Assembly: GCF_016765695.1 (NCBI RefSeq)
Contig: NZ_JAETGO010000004.1
Location: 1-61,019 of the forward strand
Direction of reading: 5' to 3'
Source: Sporosalibacterium faouarense
Lineage (GTDB): Bacteria > Bacillota > Clostridia > Tissierellales > VENL01
DNA: 61,019 nucleotides
Part shown: positions 7,589 to 17,784 of the stretch, in pieces
Layout of the letters: each line of letters opens with the position of its first letter
Numbering within the stretch: position 1 is the stretch's first letter
Program-made: the position numbers and the translations under genes
Notes under the pieces: model-generated
Told to the model about the DNA's origin: nothing
Databases searched by the model: none
The model's input: only the letters and a program-made list of their open reading frames with translations

Positions 7589-9112
7589 TTATACTTTTAT
7601 ATCGAGTGGATTTGCTTTTAGAAAAATAAGCAGTCCAATATAAGAAATAAAATAGATTAAAATCGTGAAAATCGTTGTATTATTAATCGGTATATTCCAA
7701 CTCGTTGAAAAATTAGAATAAAGAAAAGTTAGAATAGTCGTAATTAAAATAGATATTCCTATTTTAGAAAAGAATATAAAATCTGTAAAGGTAGAGCGTA
7801 AATATCTGTGTAATACTGTCATATCAAAAAGAAAAACTATTATAGGTGATAATATAAATCCAATAAAATATCCATTAACACCATATCTAGGATTACTTAT
7901 AAGAAATACTATACAAAATAATTGAAAAGCTATTCCTATTATACGATGTACAGTGGCCCTAACCTGCTTGCCAATACCATAAAGAATTCCAGAAAAGATA
8001 TGTTGAATAGCCAGAAAAACCATACCGCAAGACATGATTTTTATATATTTTGCTGCATGGATATCATTGTATAATAAAACACTAAGGGGATGTGAATGAA
8101 TAAAGAAAACTATCATAGTGGGTAATGTAATAATAAATGTGATTCTTATGGATAAAGTTATATTGATCTTAATGTCCTTATAGTTTTTTAAATGAGATTG
8201 ATTTGATAAATTAGGAATAATATTAATTACTAAAGCCGATGTAACAATATAGGGTAGGTATACAAGGGGCATGCCCATTCCCATAATTCTACCTAATGTT
8301 TCAATAGACTGGGATTGAGATAAGCCAGCTTCTAAGAGGCTTTTGGGAATCAATATTGTATTCAATGATTGAGAAGCGACACTTACAAAGCCTAAAATAG
8401 TTAAAGGTGTGGCAATTTTAATTATTTTTAGCACAATGGATTTAAAAGAATCCTTACTATATATTGCTAGTCCAGTATCTCTTGTGTTTTTCTTATAAAT
8501 AGACAACAAATAGATTAAATCAAAAAACTCTCCTATGCTAATTCCAAATATGGCAATTTTGCATGAGGTATAAGGAGATACAGGATGTATATAAAATAGT
8601 ATAAAAATAATTATTATAAAACGCCCGATGTGTTCAATTATTTCTGAAAAACCAGCTTGAGCCATTTTATTTAACCCATAGAGATAACCCCTTAATACTG
8701 ATGTTAGGGACAATATAGGTATAGCTGGAATAGAAACATAAATTAATGATAAAAGTCTTTCATTATTATATATATTAATACTTATATGTTTTGAAGTAAC
8801 AATTAATATAAGGGCTAAAATAAAGGAAATTATTAGTGTCAGCAGAATCGTAGCATTGACAGTTACTGTTACATCATAATTACTATTTCTTGATTTAGCT
8901 TTTGAAACTAATTTAGAAACAGCAGTTGGAATGCCAGCAGTTGTAACCATTAGAAACATCATAAGAATAGGATTGACTAGATAAAATAGACCGATTGCTT
9001 CTGCTCCAATCATTCTAGATAAGGTTATATCATAGCTTAGACTCAGCATCCTTACGATTAAACTAGAAGTAGCAAGAATAATAGTACCATAAATAAATTT
9101 TGAATTCTTCAA
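7589..9112 (-). CDS. spoVB: Polysaccharide-export type flippase of the SpoVB/MurJ (MOP) family
   Basis: A 507-residue integral membrane protein with about 14 hydrophobic helices. The N-terminus (GTIILATSSLIVRMLSLSYD, about 9-28, then RMIGAEAIGLFYL) matches the stage V sporulation protein B group of the MATE-like MOP superfamily, which moves lipid-linked glycan precursors across the membrane; in Bacillus, SpoVB is needed for spore cortex peptidoglycan. The length fits SpoVB (about 518). An AGGTGATT-type site precedes the ATG on the reverse strand. It is monocistronic and divergent from riboswitch 2. Clostridia often carry several SpoVB paralogues, so the exact role is less certain than the family. 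Confidence 0.8.
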   Translation of the reverse strand: MKNSKFIYGTIILATSSLIVRMLSLSYDITLSRMIGAEAIGLFYLVNPILMMFLMVTTAGIPTAVSKLVSKAKSRNSNYDVTVTVNATILLTLIISFILALILIVTSKHISINIYNNERLLSLIYVSIPAIPILSLTSVLRGYLYGLNKMAQAGFSEIIEHIGRFIIIIFILFYIHPVSPYTSCKIAIFGISIGEFFDLIYLLSIYKKNTRDTGLAIYSKDSFKSIVLKIIKIATPLTILGFVSVASQSLNTILIPKSLLEAGLSQSQSIETLGRIMGMGMPLVYLPYIVTSALVINIIPNLSNQSHLKNYKDIKINITLSIRITFIITLPTMIVFFIHSHPLSVLLYNDIHAAKYIKIMSCGMVFLAIQHIFSGILYGIGKQVRATVHRIIGIAFQLFCIVFLISNPRYGVNGYFIGFILSPIIVFLFDMTVLHRYLRSTFTDFIFFSKIGISILITTILTFLYSNFSTSWNIPINNTTIFTILIYFISYIGLLIFLKANPLDIKV

Positions 9113-9232
9113 AGAATCACCTCATAAAAAAATGTTGCTAATTCTATAAATATTAGTGGGAAATCCAAATATGATAAAATATAATTTATCGTTAAGGAAA
9201 AAAGAATAATAAGATTTTCATTCTATATGACA

Positions 9233-9261
9233 TTGATACTGTTTAAGAAATAGGATAGAAT
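9233..9261 (+). promoter_or_regulatory. Probable sigma-A promoter for the riboswitch 2 operon
   Basis: TTGATA (9233-9238) and TAGAAT (9256-9261) with a 17-base spacer, about 40 bases before the riboswitch. Confidence 0.55.
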
Positions 9262-9299
9262 GTAATAGAAAAGAGTTACTTAAAAATAATTTAATACTA

Positions 9300-9472
9300 T
9301 ACCTATCTAGGTTCTTTGAGATAATCTCAAGGATTAATAGGGAATCGGGTGAAAATCCCGAACGGTCCGGCCACTGTAAGTGGGGAGGGATTCTTTATAT
9401 GTCACTGGTTTATTACTGGGAAGGCAAAGAATCAACTAAGATCCACAAGTCAGGAGACCTGCCTAGATAGAT
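9300..9472 (+). promoter_or_regulatory. Cobalamin riboswitch 2
   Basis: Core elements in order: GGGAATCGGGTGAAAATCCC (9340-9359), CGGCCACTGTAAG, CTGGGAAGG (about 9416-9424) and AAGTCAGGAGACCTGCC (9448-9464). The closing stem P1 is clear: CTATCTAG (9303-9310) with CTAGATAG (9463-9470). It controls the chelatase operon starting with cbiK. Confidence 0.95.
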
Positions 9473-9556
9473 TTGCATAAAACCTTCCAGGAAAAGGTAG
9501 AGAGCAATATAATATATGTATGGATTCTAGCTTAAAATTTTACATATAGATATTTA

Positions 9557-9585
9557 GCCCTGACTTTTGGAAGTCAGGGCTTTTA
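9557..9585 (+). terminator. Intrinsic terminator behind riboswitch 2
   Basis: Stem GCCCTGACTT / AAGTCAGGGC (9557-9566, 9571-9580), loop TTGG, then TTTT. It lies between the riboswitch and cbiK, as expected for transcription-level control. Confidence 0.85.
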
Positions 9586-9627
9586 ATATACAAAAATTTA
9601 ACTAAGAGAATGAGGAGGATACAAATA

Positions 9628-10404
9628 ATGAAAAAAGGGATACTTGTAGTTAGCTTTGGAACTAGCTATGAAAACACAAGAAAAGCATGTATAGAGAGTG
9701 TGGAAAAGAGAATAGAGAAAGAATTTCCTAAAAGTGAAGTCAGAAGAGCATTTACGTCTAATATAATAATAAACAAATTGAAGAAAAGAGATAGCTTAAT
9801 AATTGATACTCCAGAACAAGCTTTAAATAAGATGAAAAATGAAGGGTTTGATGAAGTTATTATTCAGCCAACCCATATAATTCCTGGTAAGGAATATGAA
9901 GAAATAGTGGAAACTGTAAAAGCTTTTAAGGATTCATTTGAAAAAGTAACTATGGGAAGACCATTATTAACTATGAATAAAGATTATAAGATCGCTGTAG
10001 ATGCATTAAAGGATCAATTACCAGATATGAAAGAAAATGAAGCTGTTTTATTAATGGGTCATGGTACATATCATCATGCCAACGCATGCTACTCATGCTT
10101 ACAAAGTGTAATCAATGATGAGGAATTAAATCTCTTTGTTGGTACAGTTGAGGGATATCCAGAATTGGATGATATAATCCCTAAGTTAAATAAGGCTAAT
10201 ATAAATGAGGTTACTTTAATGCCATTTATGCTTGTGGCAGGGGACCATGCAGTAAATGATTTAGTTGGAGAAGAGGATTCATGGAAAAGTATCCTAGAAG
10301 AGCAAGGATTTAAGGTGAAGGTACACATGAGTGGTCTAGGAGAAAACCCAAAATATCAAGATATATATGTAAACCACGTTTATGATGCTATGAAAGAACT
10401 ATAA
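9628..10404 (+). CDS. cbiK: Sirohydrochlorin cobaltochelatase CbiK
   Basis: CbiK inserts Co(II) into sirohydrochlorin, the committed step of anaerobic corrin synthesis. The 258-residue protein matches the family length (264 in Salmonella). The two metal-binding histidines are in place: H145 in LLMGHGTYHH and H207 in VAGDHAVND, the positions known for Salmonella CbiK. It begins KKGILVVSFGTSYENTR. ATG at 9628 follows GAGGAGG; the upstream ATG at 9610 lies before that site. No signal peptide is present, so this is a cytosolic form rather than the periplasmic variant of sulfate reducers. It heads the riboswitch 2 operon, with a ferredoxin 36 bases downstream. The window also encodes CbiX, which catalyses the same reaction. 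Confidence 0.93.
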   Translation: MKKGILVVSFGTSYENTRKACIESVEKRIEKEFPKSEVRRAFTSNIIINKLKKRDSLIIDTPEQALNKMKNEGFDEVIIQPTHIIPGKEYEEIVETVKAFKDSFEKVTMGRPLLTMNKDYKIAVDALKDQLPDMKENEAVLLMGHGTYHHANACYSCLQSVINDEELNLFVGTVEGYPELDDIIPKLNKANINEVTLMPFMLVAGDHAVNDLVGEEDSWKSILEEQGFKVKVHMSGLGENPKYQDIYVNHVYDAMKEL

Positions 10405-10440
10405 GAAAATATATTAAGGGAGTACAGGGGGAATATTGAA

Positions 10441-10785
10441 ATGAAAGATTTTATAGAAGGGGTATGGCATCCCGTTATAGATGAAGATAAATGTACCAAT
10501 TGTGATTTTTGCTATGAGTTTTGTCCAAAGGGAGTATATACTAAGGATAATGAAAAGGTAGTAGTAGAAAATCCCAGTAGCTGTGTAGATGGTTGTCATG
10601 GATGTGAATGGCAATGTCCAAGTGGAGCTATTAGATTTCCAGAGCCTATTACTAAGGAATATGTGACTAAGGTAATAAGATGGAGTAAGAAGAAAAATAA
10701 AGAGGTTTCAAGTAAGTTTTTAGATTATGTTTTGAAAAATCAAATAATAGAGGAATGTGAAATTAATAGAGAAACTAAGGCTTAA
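10441..10785 (+). CDS. Two-cluster 4Fe-4S ferredoxin in the cobaltochelatase operon
   Basis: A 114-residue protein with two cysteine clusters: C-x2-C-x2-C-x3-CP (CTNCDFCYEFCP, about 19-30) and an off-standard C-x3-C-x2-C-x3-CP (CVDGCHGCEWQCP, about 49-61). A charged C-terminal helix of about 40 residues follows. Both clusters probably bind 4Fe-4S and act as a low-potential electron carrier. Its place between cbiK and the Mg-chelatase-type ATPase genes suggests a redox step in metal insertion or corrinoid handling, but the partner is not known. The ribosome site is GGGGG before the ATG. Co-transcription with cbiK is likely given the short gap. Confidence 0.85.
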   Translation: MKDFIEGVWHPVIDEDKCTNCDFCYEFCPKGVYTKDNEKVVVENPSSCVDGCHGCEWQCPSGAIRFPEPITKEYVTKVIRWSKKKNKEVSSKFLDYVLKNQIIEECEINRETKA

Positions 10786-10829
10786 TGAGATTTAATATAT
10801 AAAACTAGAAATTAATTGGAGGTTCAAGG

Positions 10830-11873
10830 ATGAAAAAAACGATTTTCCCATTCACTGCTATAATTGCACAAGAACGAATGAAGAGGGCCTTAATATTAAA
10901 TGCGATAAACCCTAAAATTGGAGGACTTCTTATTCGAGGAGAGAAAGGAACTGCTAAATCTACAGCTGTAAGGGCTTTAGCTGATTTGCTTCCTGTTTTT
11001 GATACTGTAGAAGGATGTAGATTTAACTGTAATCCCCATGAAACAAACAACTTATGCAGAGAATGTGAAGAAAAGCTTAAAGTAAATGAAGAAGTTAAAG
11101 TAGAAAAAAGAAATATGAAAGTAGTAGAGCTCCCTGTAAGTGCAACGGAGGATAGAGTTGTAGGAACCATAGATATTGAACATGCATTGAAAAATGGTGA
11201 AAAGAAATTTGAAGTTGGAATTTTAGCCCAAGGGAATAGAAATATACTTTATGTGGATGAAGTGAATTTATTAGATGATCATATAGTGGACGTGCTTTTG
11301 GATGCAGCGGCAATGGGAGTTAATACTGTTGAGAGAGAAGGAGTATCCTATGCCCATCCTTCAAATTTTGTATTAGTAGGAACCATGAATCCTGAAGAAG
11401 GAGATCTTCGTCCCCAGTTTATTGATAGATTTGGATTATCTGTAGAGGTAATGGGAGAAGAAAATGTGAAGGATAGAATGAATGTAATAAAAAGAAGATT
11501 AGAATATGAAAGAGATCCAATCGCCTTTTGTGAAAAATTTAAAGAAGAACAGAATAACTTAACGAATACTATATTAAAGGCAAAAGAAAATTTACAGGAT
11601 GTTAAAATATCTGATCAAGTACTGGAGCTAATAGCTTTAATATCAATAACATTAGAGGTTGATGGTCATAGAGCAGATATTACTATGATAAAAACTGCTT
11701 TAACTATTGCCACTTTAGAGGGCAGAAAAGAAGTAGAATTTAAAGATGTGAAGGAAGCAGCAAATTTAGTTTTTCCCCACCGATTGAGAAAAAGACCATT
11801 TGATCAAGGAAAGGCTCTGTCAAATACTTTAGATGAGGTTGTGGAAAGATGCAGAGAGCAAGTAAGCATGTAG
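10830..11873 (+). CDS. Magnesium chelatase-type AAA+ ATPase (ChlI/BchI-like), cobaltochelatase small subunit
   Basis: The 347-residue AAA+ protein has Walker [10 protein letters not shown] (37-45), Walker [14 protein letters not shown] (about 136-148) and the [17 protein letters not shown] sensor region, all characteristic of BchI/ChlI. It has a four-cysteine insertion, C-x3-C-x8-C-x2-C (C63, C67, C76, C79), between Walker A and Walker B, which could bind zinc or an iron-sulfur cluster. BchI-type rings drive metal insertion by the large subunit (BchH or CobN). The gene overlaps the next one, a second ATPase with a von Willebrand domain, by 25 bases, and the large subunit gene follows. Regulation by riboswitch 2 implies a role with cobalt rather than magnesium. 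Confidence 0.9.
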   Translation: MKKTIFPFTAIIAQERMKRALILNAINPKIGGLLIRGEKGTAKSTAVRALADLLPVFDTVEGCRFNCNPHETNNLCRECEEKLKVNEEVKVEKRNMKVVELPVSATEDRVVGTIDIEHALKNGEKKFEVGILAQGNRNILYVDEVNLLDDHIVDVLLDAAAMGVNTVEREGVSYAHPSNFVLVGTMNPEEGDLRPQFIDRFGLSVEVMGEENVKDRMNVIKRRLEYERDPIAFCEKFKEEQNNLTNTILKAKENLQDVKISDQVLELIALISITLEVDGHRADITMIKTALTIATLEGRKEVEFKDVKEAANLVFPHRLRKRPFDQGKALSNTLDEVVERCREQVSM

Positions 11874-13777
11874 TTTTTAATAATAAATGTCCCTATCCCT
11901 TTACTGCCATTGTTGGAAAGGATGCAGTTAAAAAAGCTATTATGATGAATGTGATAAATCCAAAGGTAGGAGGAGTTTTGATAGTAGGAGAGAAGGGAAC
12001 TGCTAAATCTACTTTAGTTAGAAGCTTTGGTCAGATATTACCTGAAATAGAAATAATAAATCTTCCCTTAAACATATCTGAGGATAGATTGATAGGAAGT
12101 CTAGACCTGAAATATGCTGTAGAAAAGGGAGAGAAAAGACTTGAGACAGGTCTTCTACATCAAGCCCACGGAAACATATTATATGTGGATGAAGTTAATC
12201 TCCTTAGTAGAGGTATTGGCAACATGATTTTAGATGTATGGTCCAGTGGTGTTAATACTATAGAGCGGGAAGGAATGTCATATAGCCATCGAGCTAATTT
12301 CACTTTAATAGGAACAATGAATCCCGAAGAAGGGCTGCTATCAACAAGTTTCTTAGATAGATTTGGTCTTTATGTTGAAGTTAAAGGTGAGAGGGATGTT
12401 ATTAATAGATTAGAAATTATGAAAAGAAGAATGGAGTATGAATCAAATCCAGAAAGCTTCTATGATAAATATAAGGATAGTTCATTAGATTTAAGAGAAA
12501 AAATAATAAGGGCTAAAGAGATCATTAAAGAAGTTAAAGTTTCTAAGGAAATATTAAAGGCTAGTGTTGAATTATGCAAAGCTTCAAGATCCATAGGCCA
12601 TAGGGGAGATATTTACTTGGTAGAAGCAGCTAAGGCTATTGCTTCGTTAGAGGACAGAAAAGAAGTAGAGTTTTCTCATTTAAAAGAAGCAGCCAAATTT
12701 GTATTGCCCCATAGAATTATGGAACCAAGGGAAAAGCCACAGGAAGAATCTGAAGAGAAAAGAAACAATAACGAATCAAATAATGAGAATAACAATCAGA
12801 ATCCGCAAGAAAATCAGTCTAGAGAAATTGATAACAATGAATCTAAACACATTGAAGAAGAAAATAAATTGGATATAGATAGTGATTATCAATCTACTCA
12901 TGAAAATAAAGACTTAGAAAATAAAAGCAAAACAATTATGGAAGATATATCTGATATAGGCTCAATATTCAATGTAAAGGATATTGATATACAGATTAAT
13001 GATACCATCATCAGAAAGGGAAGTGGAAGAAGGAGTAAAACACTTACTGGAATGACCCAAGGTAGGTATATAAAGGCTGTTATTCCCAAAGGCAAGCCAA
13101 AGGATATAGCCATAGATGCTACACTGAGAACATCTGCTTTATACCAAAAGCAACGGGGGAGGAAGGATAAGCTAATAATCAAGGAAAGTGATTTTAGGAA
13201 AAAGGTAAGGGAAAAAAGAACAGGAAATACATTGCTCTTCGTTGTAGATGGAAGTGGATCTATGGGAGCGAAAAAAAGGATGAAAGCTGTGAAAGGGGCT
13301 ATAGTTTCCCTTTTAATGGATGCATATCAAAAGAGGGATAAAGTAGGTATGATTACCTTTAGGGGAGATTCCGCTGAGGAAATGCTCCAAGTAACTAGAA
13401 GTGTTGATTTTGCAAAAGACAAGTTAAAGGATCTTCCCACTGGAGGCAGAACTCCTTTAAGTGCTGGACTTATTAAAGGTTATCAAATTCTAAGGTCAAC
13501 TATGCTTAAAGATAAAGACACCATACCGGTCTTAGTACTAATTACCGATGGAAAGGCGAACAATGCCCTTGGATTAGGTGATCCTGTGGAAGAAGCAATT
13601 AGTATATGTCAAGATATATCGCAAAAAGGAATTAAGGCATTAGTAATTGATACAGAATCTGGATTTATACAAATGGGCTTAGCTAAGGAAGTAGCCAAGG
13701 CCTTAGATGCACAGTACTATAAGCTTGAAGAGCTTAAGGATGAAAATATAGAGAGGGTAGTTAGAAATATTTTGTAA
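11849..13777 (+). CDS. ChlI/ChlD-type fusion subunit: AAA+ ATPase plus von Willebrand A domain
   Basis: The 642 residues comprise an AAA+ domain (1-300; Walker [10 protein letters not shown] at 47-55, Walker [12 protein letters not shown]), a low-complexity Asn/Glu/Gln linker (about 300-365) and a VWA domain with a MIDAS site DGSGSMG (about 466-472) and later [10 protein letters not shown]. This is the BchD/CobT-like platform subunit, here with an apparently intact Walker A, whereas classical ChlD proteins often have degraded ATPase sites. The AAA+ domain is a close paralogue of the preceding gene but lacks its cysteine insertion. The start at 11849 overlaps the upstream gene, indicating coupled synthesis of the two ring components. 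cobN begins 16 bases downstream. Confidence 0.9.
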   Translation: MQRASKHVVFNNKCPYPFTAIVGKDAVKKAIMMNVINPKVGGVLIVGEKGTAKSTLVRSFGQILPEIEIINLPLNISEDRLIGSLDLKYAVEKGEKRLETGLLHQAHGNILYVDEVNLLSRGIGNMILDVWSSGVNTIEREGMSYSHRANFTLIGTMNPEEGLLSTSFLDRFGLYVEVKGERDVINRLEIMKRRMEYESNPESFYDKYKDSSLDLREKIIRAKEIIKEVKVSKEILKASVELCKASRSIGHRGDIYLVEAAKAIASLEDRKEVEFSHLKEAAKFVLPHRIMEPREKPQEESEEKRNNNESNNENNNQNPQENQSREIDNNESKHIEEENKLDIDSDYQSTHENKDLENKSKTIMEDISDIGSIFNVKDIDIQINDTIIRKGSGRRSKTLTGMTQGRYIKAVIPKGKPKDIAIDATLRTSALYQKQRGRKDKLIIKESDFRKKVREKRTGNTLLFVVDGSGSMGAKKRMKAVKGAIVSLLMDAYQKRDKVGMITFRGDSAEEMLQVTRSVDFAKDKLKDLPTGGRTPLSAGLIKGYQILRSTMLKDKDTIPVLVLITDGKANNALGLGDPVEEAISICQDISQKGIKALVIDTESGFIQMGLAKEVAKALDAQYYKLEELKDENIERVVRNIL

Positions 13778-13793
13778 GGTGGAGGTGGGATAA

Positions 13794-16700
13794 ATGAAAA
13801 TAACTATTGCGACCGTTAGTTCATCTGCAACTAATGATATATCTAAGACATATAAAGACTTTAGATTAAAGTACTTAGATACCATGGACCTAAAATTATA
13901 TTATTGTGCAGAAGACTATAGGGAGGAAAATATCAATAGCATTTATGATAGTATTGTAGAGTCTGATTTAACAATTTTAGACTTAATGGGAACCCCTGAT
14001 AATCTACTAGATACTATAGAAAAGGCCTGTAGGAAAACAAAAGGCTTTATAGTACCCTATGGTGGAAATAATAAAGAAATTCATTCTTTATTAAAGCTCG
14101 GTTTAATTACTGGTAATGATATGTCTGGTAGAAATAATAGAAGAAGTATGAGGGCTACTAATCAAGCTAAAATTGATAAGACTAATCCTAAATTTAAGGA
14201 TATGAAAAACTATAAAAAGATAAACGACTATATCAAGAGTGGAGGAGCAGAAAACATAACTAATCTTTTCCTCTTATTATTAAGGGATTACGGTAATGTT
14301 AAAGATATCCCAAAACCTGAAGAACCTATTAAGTTAACAGAGATGTCTATATTTGATCCTAAAACTAGCAAAGAATATAAGGAATTTAAGGAGTATGCAA
14401 AAAACTATGGATATGATAAAGACAAACCAATAGTAGCGTTGCTGTTTTATGGACATAACTATCCTACTAGAACTACGGACTGCATAGCTGAATTTGAAGG
14501 AAAAATAAAGCCATTTGCAAATGTATTGCCCATAGCCTTTCCTAGATCTGCCAGTAGAGATATAGATAAACTAAAAGAACTTTTAATTGTAGATGGAAGA
14601 AAGGTAGACTTAATATTAAACTTTACATCATTTAGATTGGGAGCTGGACCTATGGGTGGTAAGCCCCAAGAAGCTATAGATATGTTAGAAGAGCTGGATG
14701 CACCTATGCTCCACCCTATGATAATGTCTAGAAGAACTGAAAAGGAATGGCTTGAATCTCCTCAGGGAATCACATCATCAGAATTTTTAATATCAGTTAT
14801 GTTACCGGAACTTGATGGAGCCATAGAAACAATACCTATTGCAGCTATGGAAACAACAGGATTAGATAATGAATTAAACATAGAGTTTAAAAGTGCAAGG
14901 TTGATAGAGGAAAGAGCCGATAGAATAGCCCACAGAGTTAAAAATTGGTTAAAATTAAAGGGAAAGATAAATAAAGAAAAAAAGGTAGCTATAATCTGTT
15001 ATAATTATCCCCCGGGAGAGGATAATATTTTTGGCGGAGCATTCTTAAACACTTTTCAGTCTATTGAAAATATATTATTTGCTTTAAAAAAAGAAAATTA
15101 TAATACAGAAGCCCTAACAAAAGAAGAGTTAATGGATACATTTACTGCAGGGAAGATAGTTAATTCAGGAAGATGGGCATCTGAAAAAGGAAATCAACAC
15201 TTTATAAAATATAATAGTGATAAATATGTTAAGGAATTAAATAGTAAGTCTTGGAAGGGAGAAATTACAGAACAATGGGGACATCCCCCTGGTGAAATTA
15301 TGTCTGACGAGGATGATTTCCTAATCCCGGGTGTAGCATTAGGAAATGTCTTTTTAGGATTACAGCCTACCAGAGGACTTCATGAAGACCAAGACAAGGT
15401 ATACCATGATAAACAACTATTGCCCCATCATCAATATGTTGCTTTCTATAAATGGATAAAGGAAGAGTTTAAGGCAGATGTTATAATTCATGTGGGAACC
15501 CATGGAACTTTAGAGTTCTTAAATGGAAAGGAATGCGGTATGTCTGGAGGTTGTATGCCTGATAATTTAATTGGTGATATCCCCCATTTATATTTATATT
15601 ACTGTGGAAATCCTGCTGAATCAATGATTGCAAAAAGAAGATCCCATGGAACCATTATTAGCTATTCTTCACCACCCTTTGTAGAAAGTGAGCTGTATGG
15701 TGAATATTCCAATATTGAGGCATTAATATCTCAATATTATGAATCTGAGCGGTTGGATACTAGTAGATGTAAGCAAATAAAAGAGCAGATATTTACTAAG
15801 GCTAAGGAAGTTAATCTTTCTTTTGATGATATGGAAGATATTGAAAAGGAGCTATATAGGCTTAAAAGATCCTTAATTCCAAAGGGGTTACATATTTTTG
15901 GCAAAGGATATAGCTCTGAGGAAGCAAAGGACTTTGCTAAATTTGTAATGAGGTATGATAGAGGAGAGGTTAAGTCACTAAAAAGAGTGGCAGCAGAAGC
16001 CAAGGACTTAAACTATGATGATATATTAGAGGATAATGATATAGAAAAAATGGAACTCCTTGAAGAAGAGGCTAATAAAGCATTAGAAAGCTATTTCCAA
16101 GCAGGAAATATCAAGGACGAATATAGAAGTACCCTTGAATATGGACTAAGGGCTGGGGAATATAGTAAAAAAACCTTTGAATTAGAAAATTTGATTAAGG
16201 CATTGAATGGAAGCTATATTCCAGCAAGGCTGGCGGGAGATATGATAAGAAATATAGATGTTCTTCCTTCGGGATTCAACCTCTATCAATTTGACCCAAG
16301 GATGGTTCCAAGCGACGTTGCCATAGATCGGGGAAGGAAAATAGCCCAAAATACAATTAATCAGTATGTAGAAAACCATGGAATATATCCAAAGAGCACA
16401 GCAGTGGTTTTATGGGGGCTATCCACATCTAGAACCCAAGGAGAAACCCTAGGTCAAATACTGGGATATTTGGGAGTAAGAGTTAAGAATAGAGATAATA
16501 TCTATAAGCCAGTATATGAAGTGATACCCTATGAAGAGCTAGGTAGACCACGTATTGATGTAGTTATAAATATGTGTGGATTTTTTAGAGATATGTTTCC
16601 GAATATGATTGATGAATTAAATGATATTTTTAAGATGATATCCTTATTGGATGAATCCCATGATGAAAATTATTTTAAAGCTAATACTCAAATGATTTAT

Positions 16701-17471
16701 AATAAGCTAATTAGTGAAGGATATGAAGAATCAGAAGCTAGAGAATTGTCCTATGCAAGATTATTTGGACCTGGAGAAGGGGAATACGGGACTAAGGTAG
16801 CTAAACTAATTGAAACAAAAAATTGGGAGGATGAGTCTAGTCTAGGACAAAGATATGTAGATAGCTTAAAGCATGTATATACAAAGAACTTTAGGGGGAG
16901 GAAAGCAGAGGATTTATTAAATACAAACCTAAAATCAGTAGATATTGTTTCTCAAATAAGGAGCAATCATGAATATGAGGTTACAGATTTAGACCACTAT
17001 TATGAATACTTCGGAGGATTATCTAAATCTGTAGAGATGGCTAAAGGACAAAGAGCAGAGGTGTTTATCACCGATACAACCAATGAAGTGGTAGAAACTG
17101 AAACAGTGGATAAATCCATTGCTAGAGGGGTTAGAACAAGGGTTTTAAATCCTAAGTGGATCAATGAAATGCTTAAGCATGATTATCATGGAGCCCAGAA
17201 AATATACGATAGATTTGAGAATATGTTGGGTCTAGCTGCAACCACTGGTAAAGTAGACAATTGGATATTCAGCGAGATGCATAATAAATATGTTAATGAT
17301 GAAGAGATGAAGGATAGATTAAAGGAAAATAATAAATGGGCATATCTATCAATGGTTGAAATATTATTTGAATGTAATAAAAGAGGATATTGGGATGCTA
17401 CCGACGATGAATTAAAGGAGCTACAGAAAACATATTTAGAGTTGGAAGGAGATATAGAAGAATACTTATAA
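13794..17471 (+). CDS. cobN: CobN/BchH-type cobaltochelatase large subunit
   Basis: The 1225-residue protein has the length of CobN (about 1275) and BchH (about 1200) and keeps family motifs such as HVGTHGTLEFLNGKE (about 568-582) and YYCGNPAESMIAKRRSHG (about 602-619). In the aerobic B12 pathway CobN with two ATPase subunits inserts cobalt into hydrogenobyrinate a,c-diamide. That substrate should not arise here, because the window encodes the anaerobic route in which cobalt goes in first. The cobN-type complex may therefore serve metal-free corrinoids that are taken up, another tetrapyrrole, or simply back up CbiK/CbiX. A GGTGGAGG site precedes the ATG. It is the last gene of the riboswitch 2 operon and ends 36 bases before the next promoter. 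Metal specificity is inferred from regulation and neighbours. Confidence 0.88.
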   Translation: MKITIATVSSSATNDISKTYKDFRLKYLDTMDLKLYYCAEDYREENINSIYDSIVESDLTILDLMGTPDNLLDTIEKACRKTKGFIVPYGGNNKEIHSLLKLGLITGNDMSGRNNRRSMRATNQAKIDKTNPKFKDMKNYKKINDYIKSGGAENITNLFLLLLRDYGNVKDIPKPEEPIKLTEMSIFDPKTSKEYKEFKEYAKNYGYDKDKPIVALLFYGHNYPTRTTDCIAEFEGKIKPFANVLPIAFPRSASRDIDKLKELLIVDGRKVDLILNFTSFRLGAGPMGGKPQEAIDMLEELDAPMLHPMIMSRRTEKEWLESPQGITSSEFLISVMLPELDGAIETIPIAAMETTGLDNELNIEFKSARLIEERADRIAHRVKNWLKLKGKINKEKKVAIICYNYPPGEDNIFGGAFLNTFQSIENILFALKKENYNTEALTKEELMDTFTAGKIVNSGRWASEKGNQHFIKYNSDKYVKELNSKSWKGEITEQWGHPPGEIMSDEDDFLIPGVALGNVFLGLQPTRGLHEDQDKVYHDKQLLPHHQYVAFYKWIKEEFKADVIIHVGTHGTLEFLNGKECGMSGGCMPDNLIGDIPHLYLYYCGNPAESMIAKRRSHGTIISYSSPPFVESELYGEYSNIEALISQYYESERLDTSRCKQIKEQIFTKAKEVNLSFDDMEDIEKELYRLKRSLIPKGLHIFGKGYSSEEAKDFAKFVMRYDRGEVKSLKRVAAEAKDLNYDDILEDNDIEKMELLEEEANKALESYFQAGNIKDEYRSTLEYGLRAGEYSKKTFELENLIKALNGSYIPARLAGDMIRNIDVLPSGFNLYQFDPRMVPSDVAIDRGRKIAQNTINQYVENHGIYPKSTAVVLWGLSTSRTQGETLGQILGYLGVRVKNRDNIYKPVYEVIPYEELGRPRIDVVINMCGFFRDMFPNMIDELNDIFKMISLLDESHDENYFKANTQMIYNKLISEGYEESEARELSYARLFGPGEGEYGTKVAKLIETKNWEDESSLGQRYVDSLKHVYTKNFRGRKAEDLLNTNLKSVDIVSQIRSNHEYEVTDLDHYYEYFGGLSKSVEMAKGQRAEVFITDTTNEVVETETVDKSIARGVRTRVLNPKWINEMLKHDYHGAQKIYDRFENMLGLAATTGKVDNWIFSEMHNKYVNDEEMKDRLKENNKWAYLSMVEILFECNKRGYWDATDDELKELQKTYLELEGDIEEYL

Positions 17472-17506
17472 ATATAAAATTCCTCTATTATGAATATCAG
17501 TATTTG

Positions 17507-17535
17507 TTGACAATCCCAATTTGCTTAATTATAAT
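17507..17535 (+). promoter_or_regulatory. Consensus sigma-A promoter of the btuFCD-cbi operon
   Basis: TTGACA (17507-17512) and TATAAT (17530-17535), a perfect match on both hexamers with a 17-base spacer, just before riboswitch 3. Confidence 0.85.
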
Positions 17536-17559
17536 TAAGTTAGAAAAGATAAGAATTTT

Positions 17560-17735
17560 CTTTATAAAATACAAGTGAATATGTAGTAGGGAAGTTGGTG
17601 AAAATCCAACACGGGGCCGCCACTGTAAAGGGGAGCGTGTTGCAAATACCACTGTTTATTATAGCTATTATTAGCTTTTAATAGATGGGAAGGTGCAATA
17701 ACGTATCGAACCTAAGTCAGGACACCTATTATCCG
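17560..17735 (+). promoter_or_regulatory. Cobalamin riboswitch 3 (slightly divergent 3' box)
   Basis: The core is recognisable: GGGAAGTTGGTGAAAATCC (17589-17607), GGCCGCCACTGTAA (about 17615-17628), GATGGGAAGGTG (about 17684-17695) and AAGTCAGGACACCTATTA (17714-17731). The last box differs from the other three copies (GGACACC for GGAGACC, and CTATTA for CTGCC), and no clear P1 closing stem is seen. A following hairpin (GCTCA, loop CGAGCC, TGAGC, about 17740-17755) may be the partner of the kissing loop. The terminator at 17785 supports control by attenuation of btuF and downstream genes. Confidence 0.9.
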
Positions 17736-17784
17736 ATTATGCTCACGAGCCTGAGCATGCGTAGTAGGATAATTGTGTAATTGT

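Noticed and set aside
9628-10404. cbiK product as ferrochelatase or periplasmic haem chaperone
   Set aside because: The cobalamin riboswitch, lack of a signal peptide, and both CbiK histidines support cytosolic cobalt insertion.
10441-10785. Ferredoxin as a misread fragment of a larger oxidoreductase
   Set aside because: It has its own ribosome site, start and stop and two complete cysteine clusters, and the flanking frames contain no further oxidoreductase domain.
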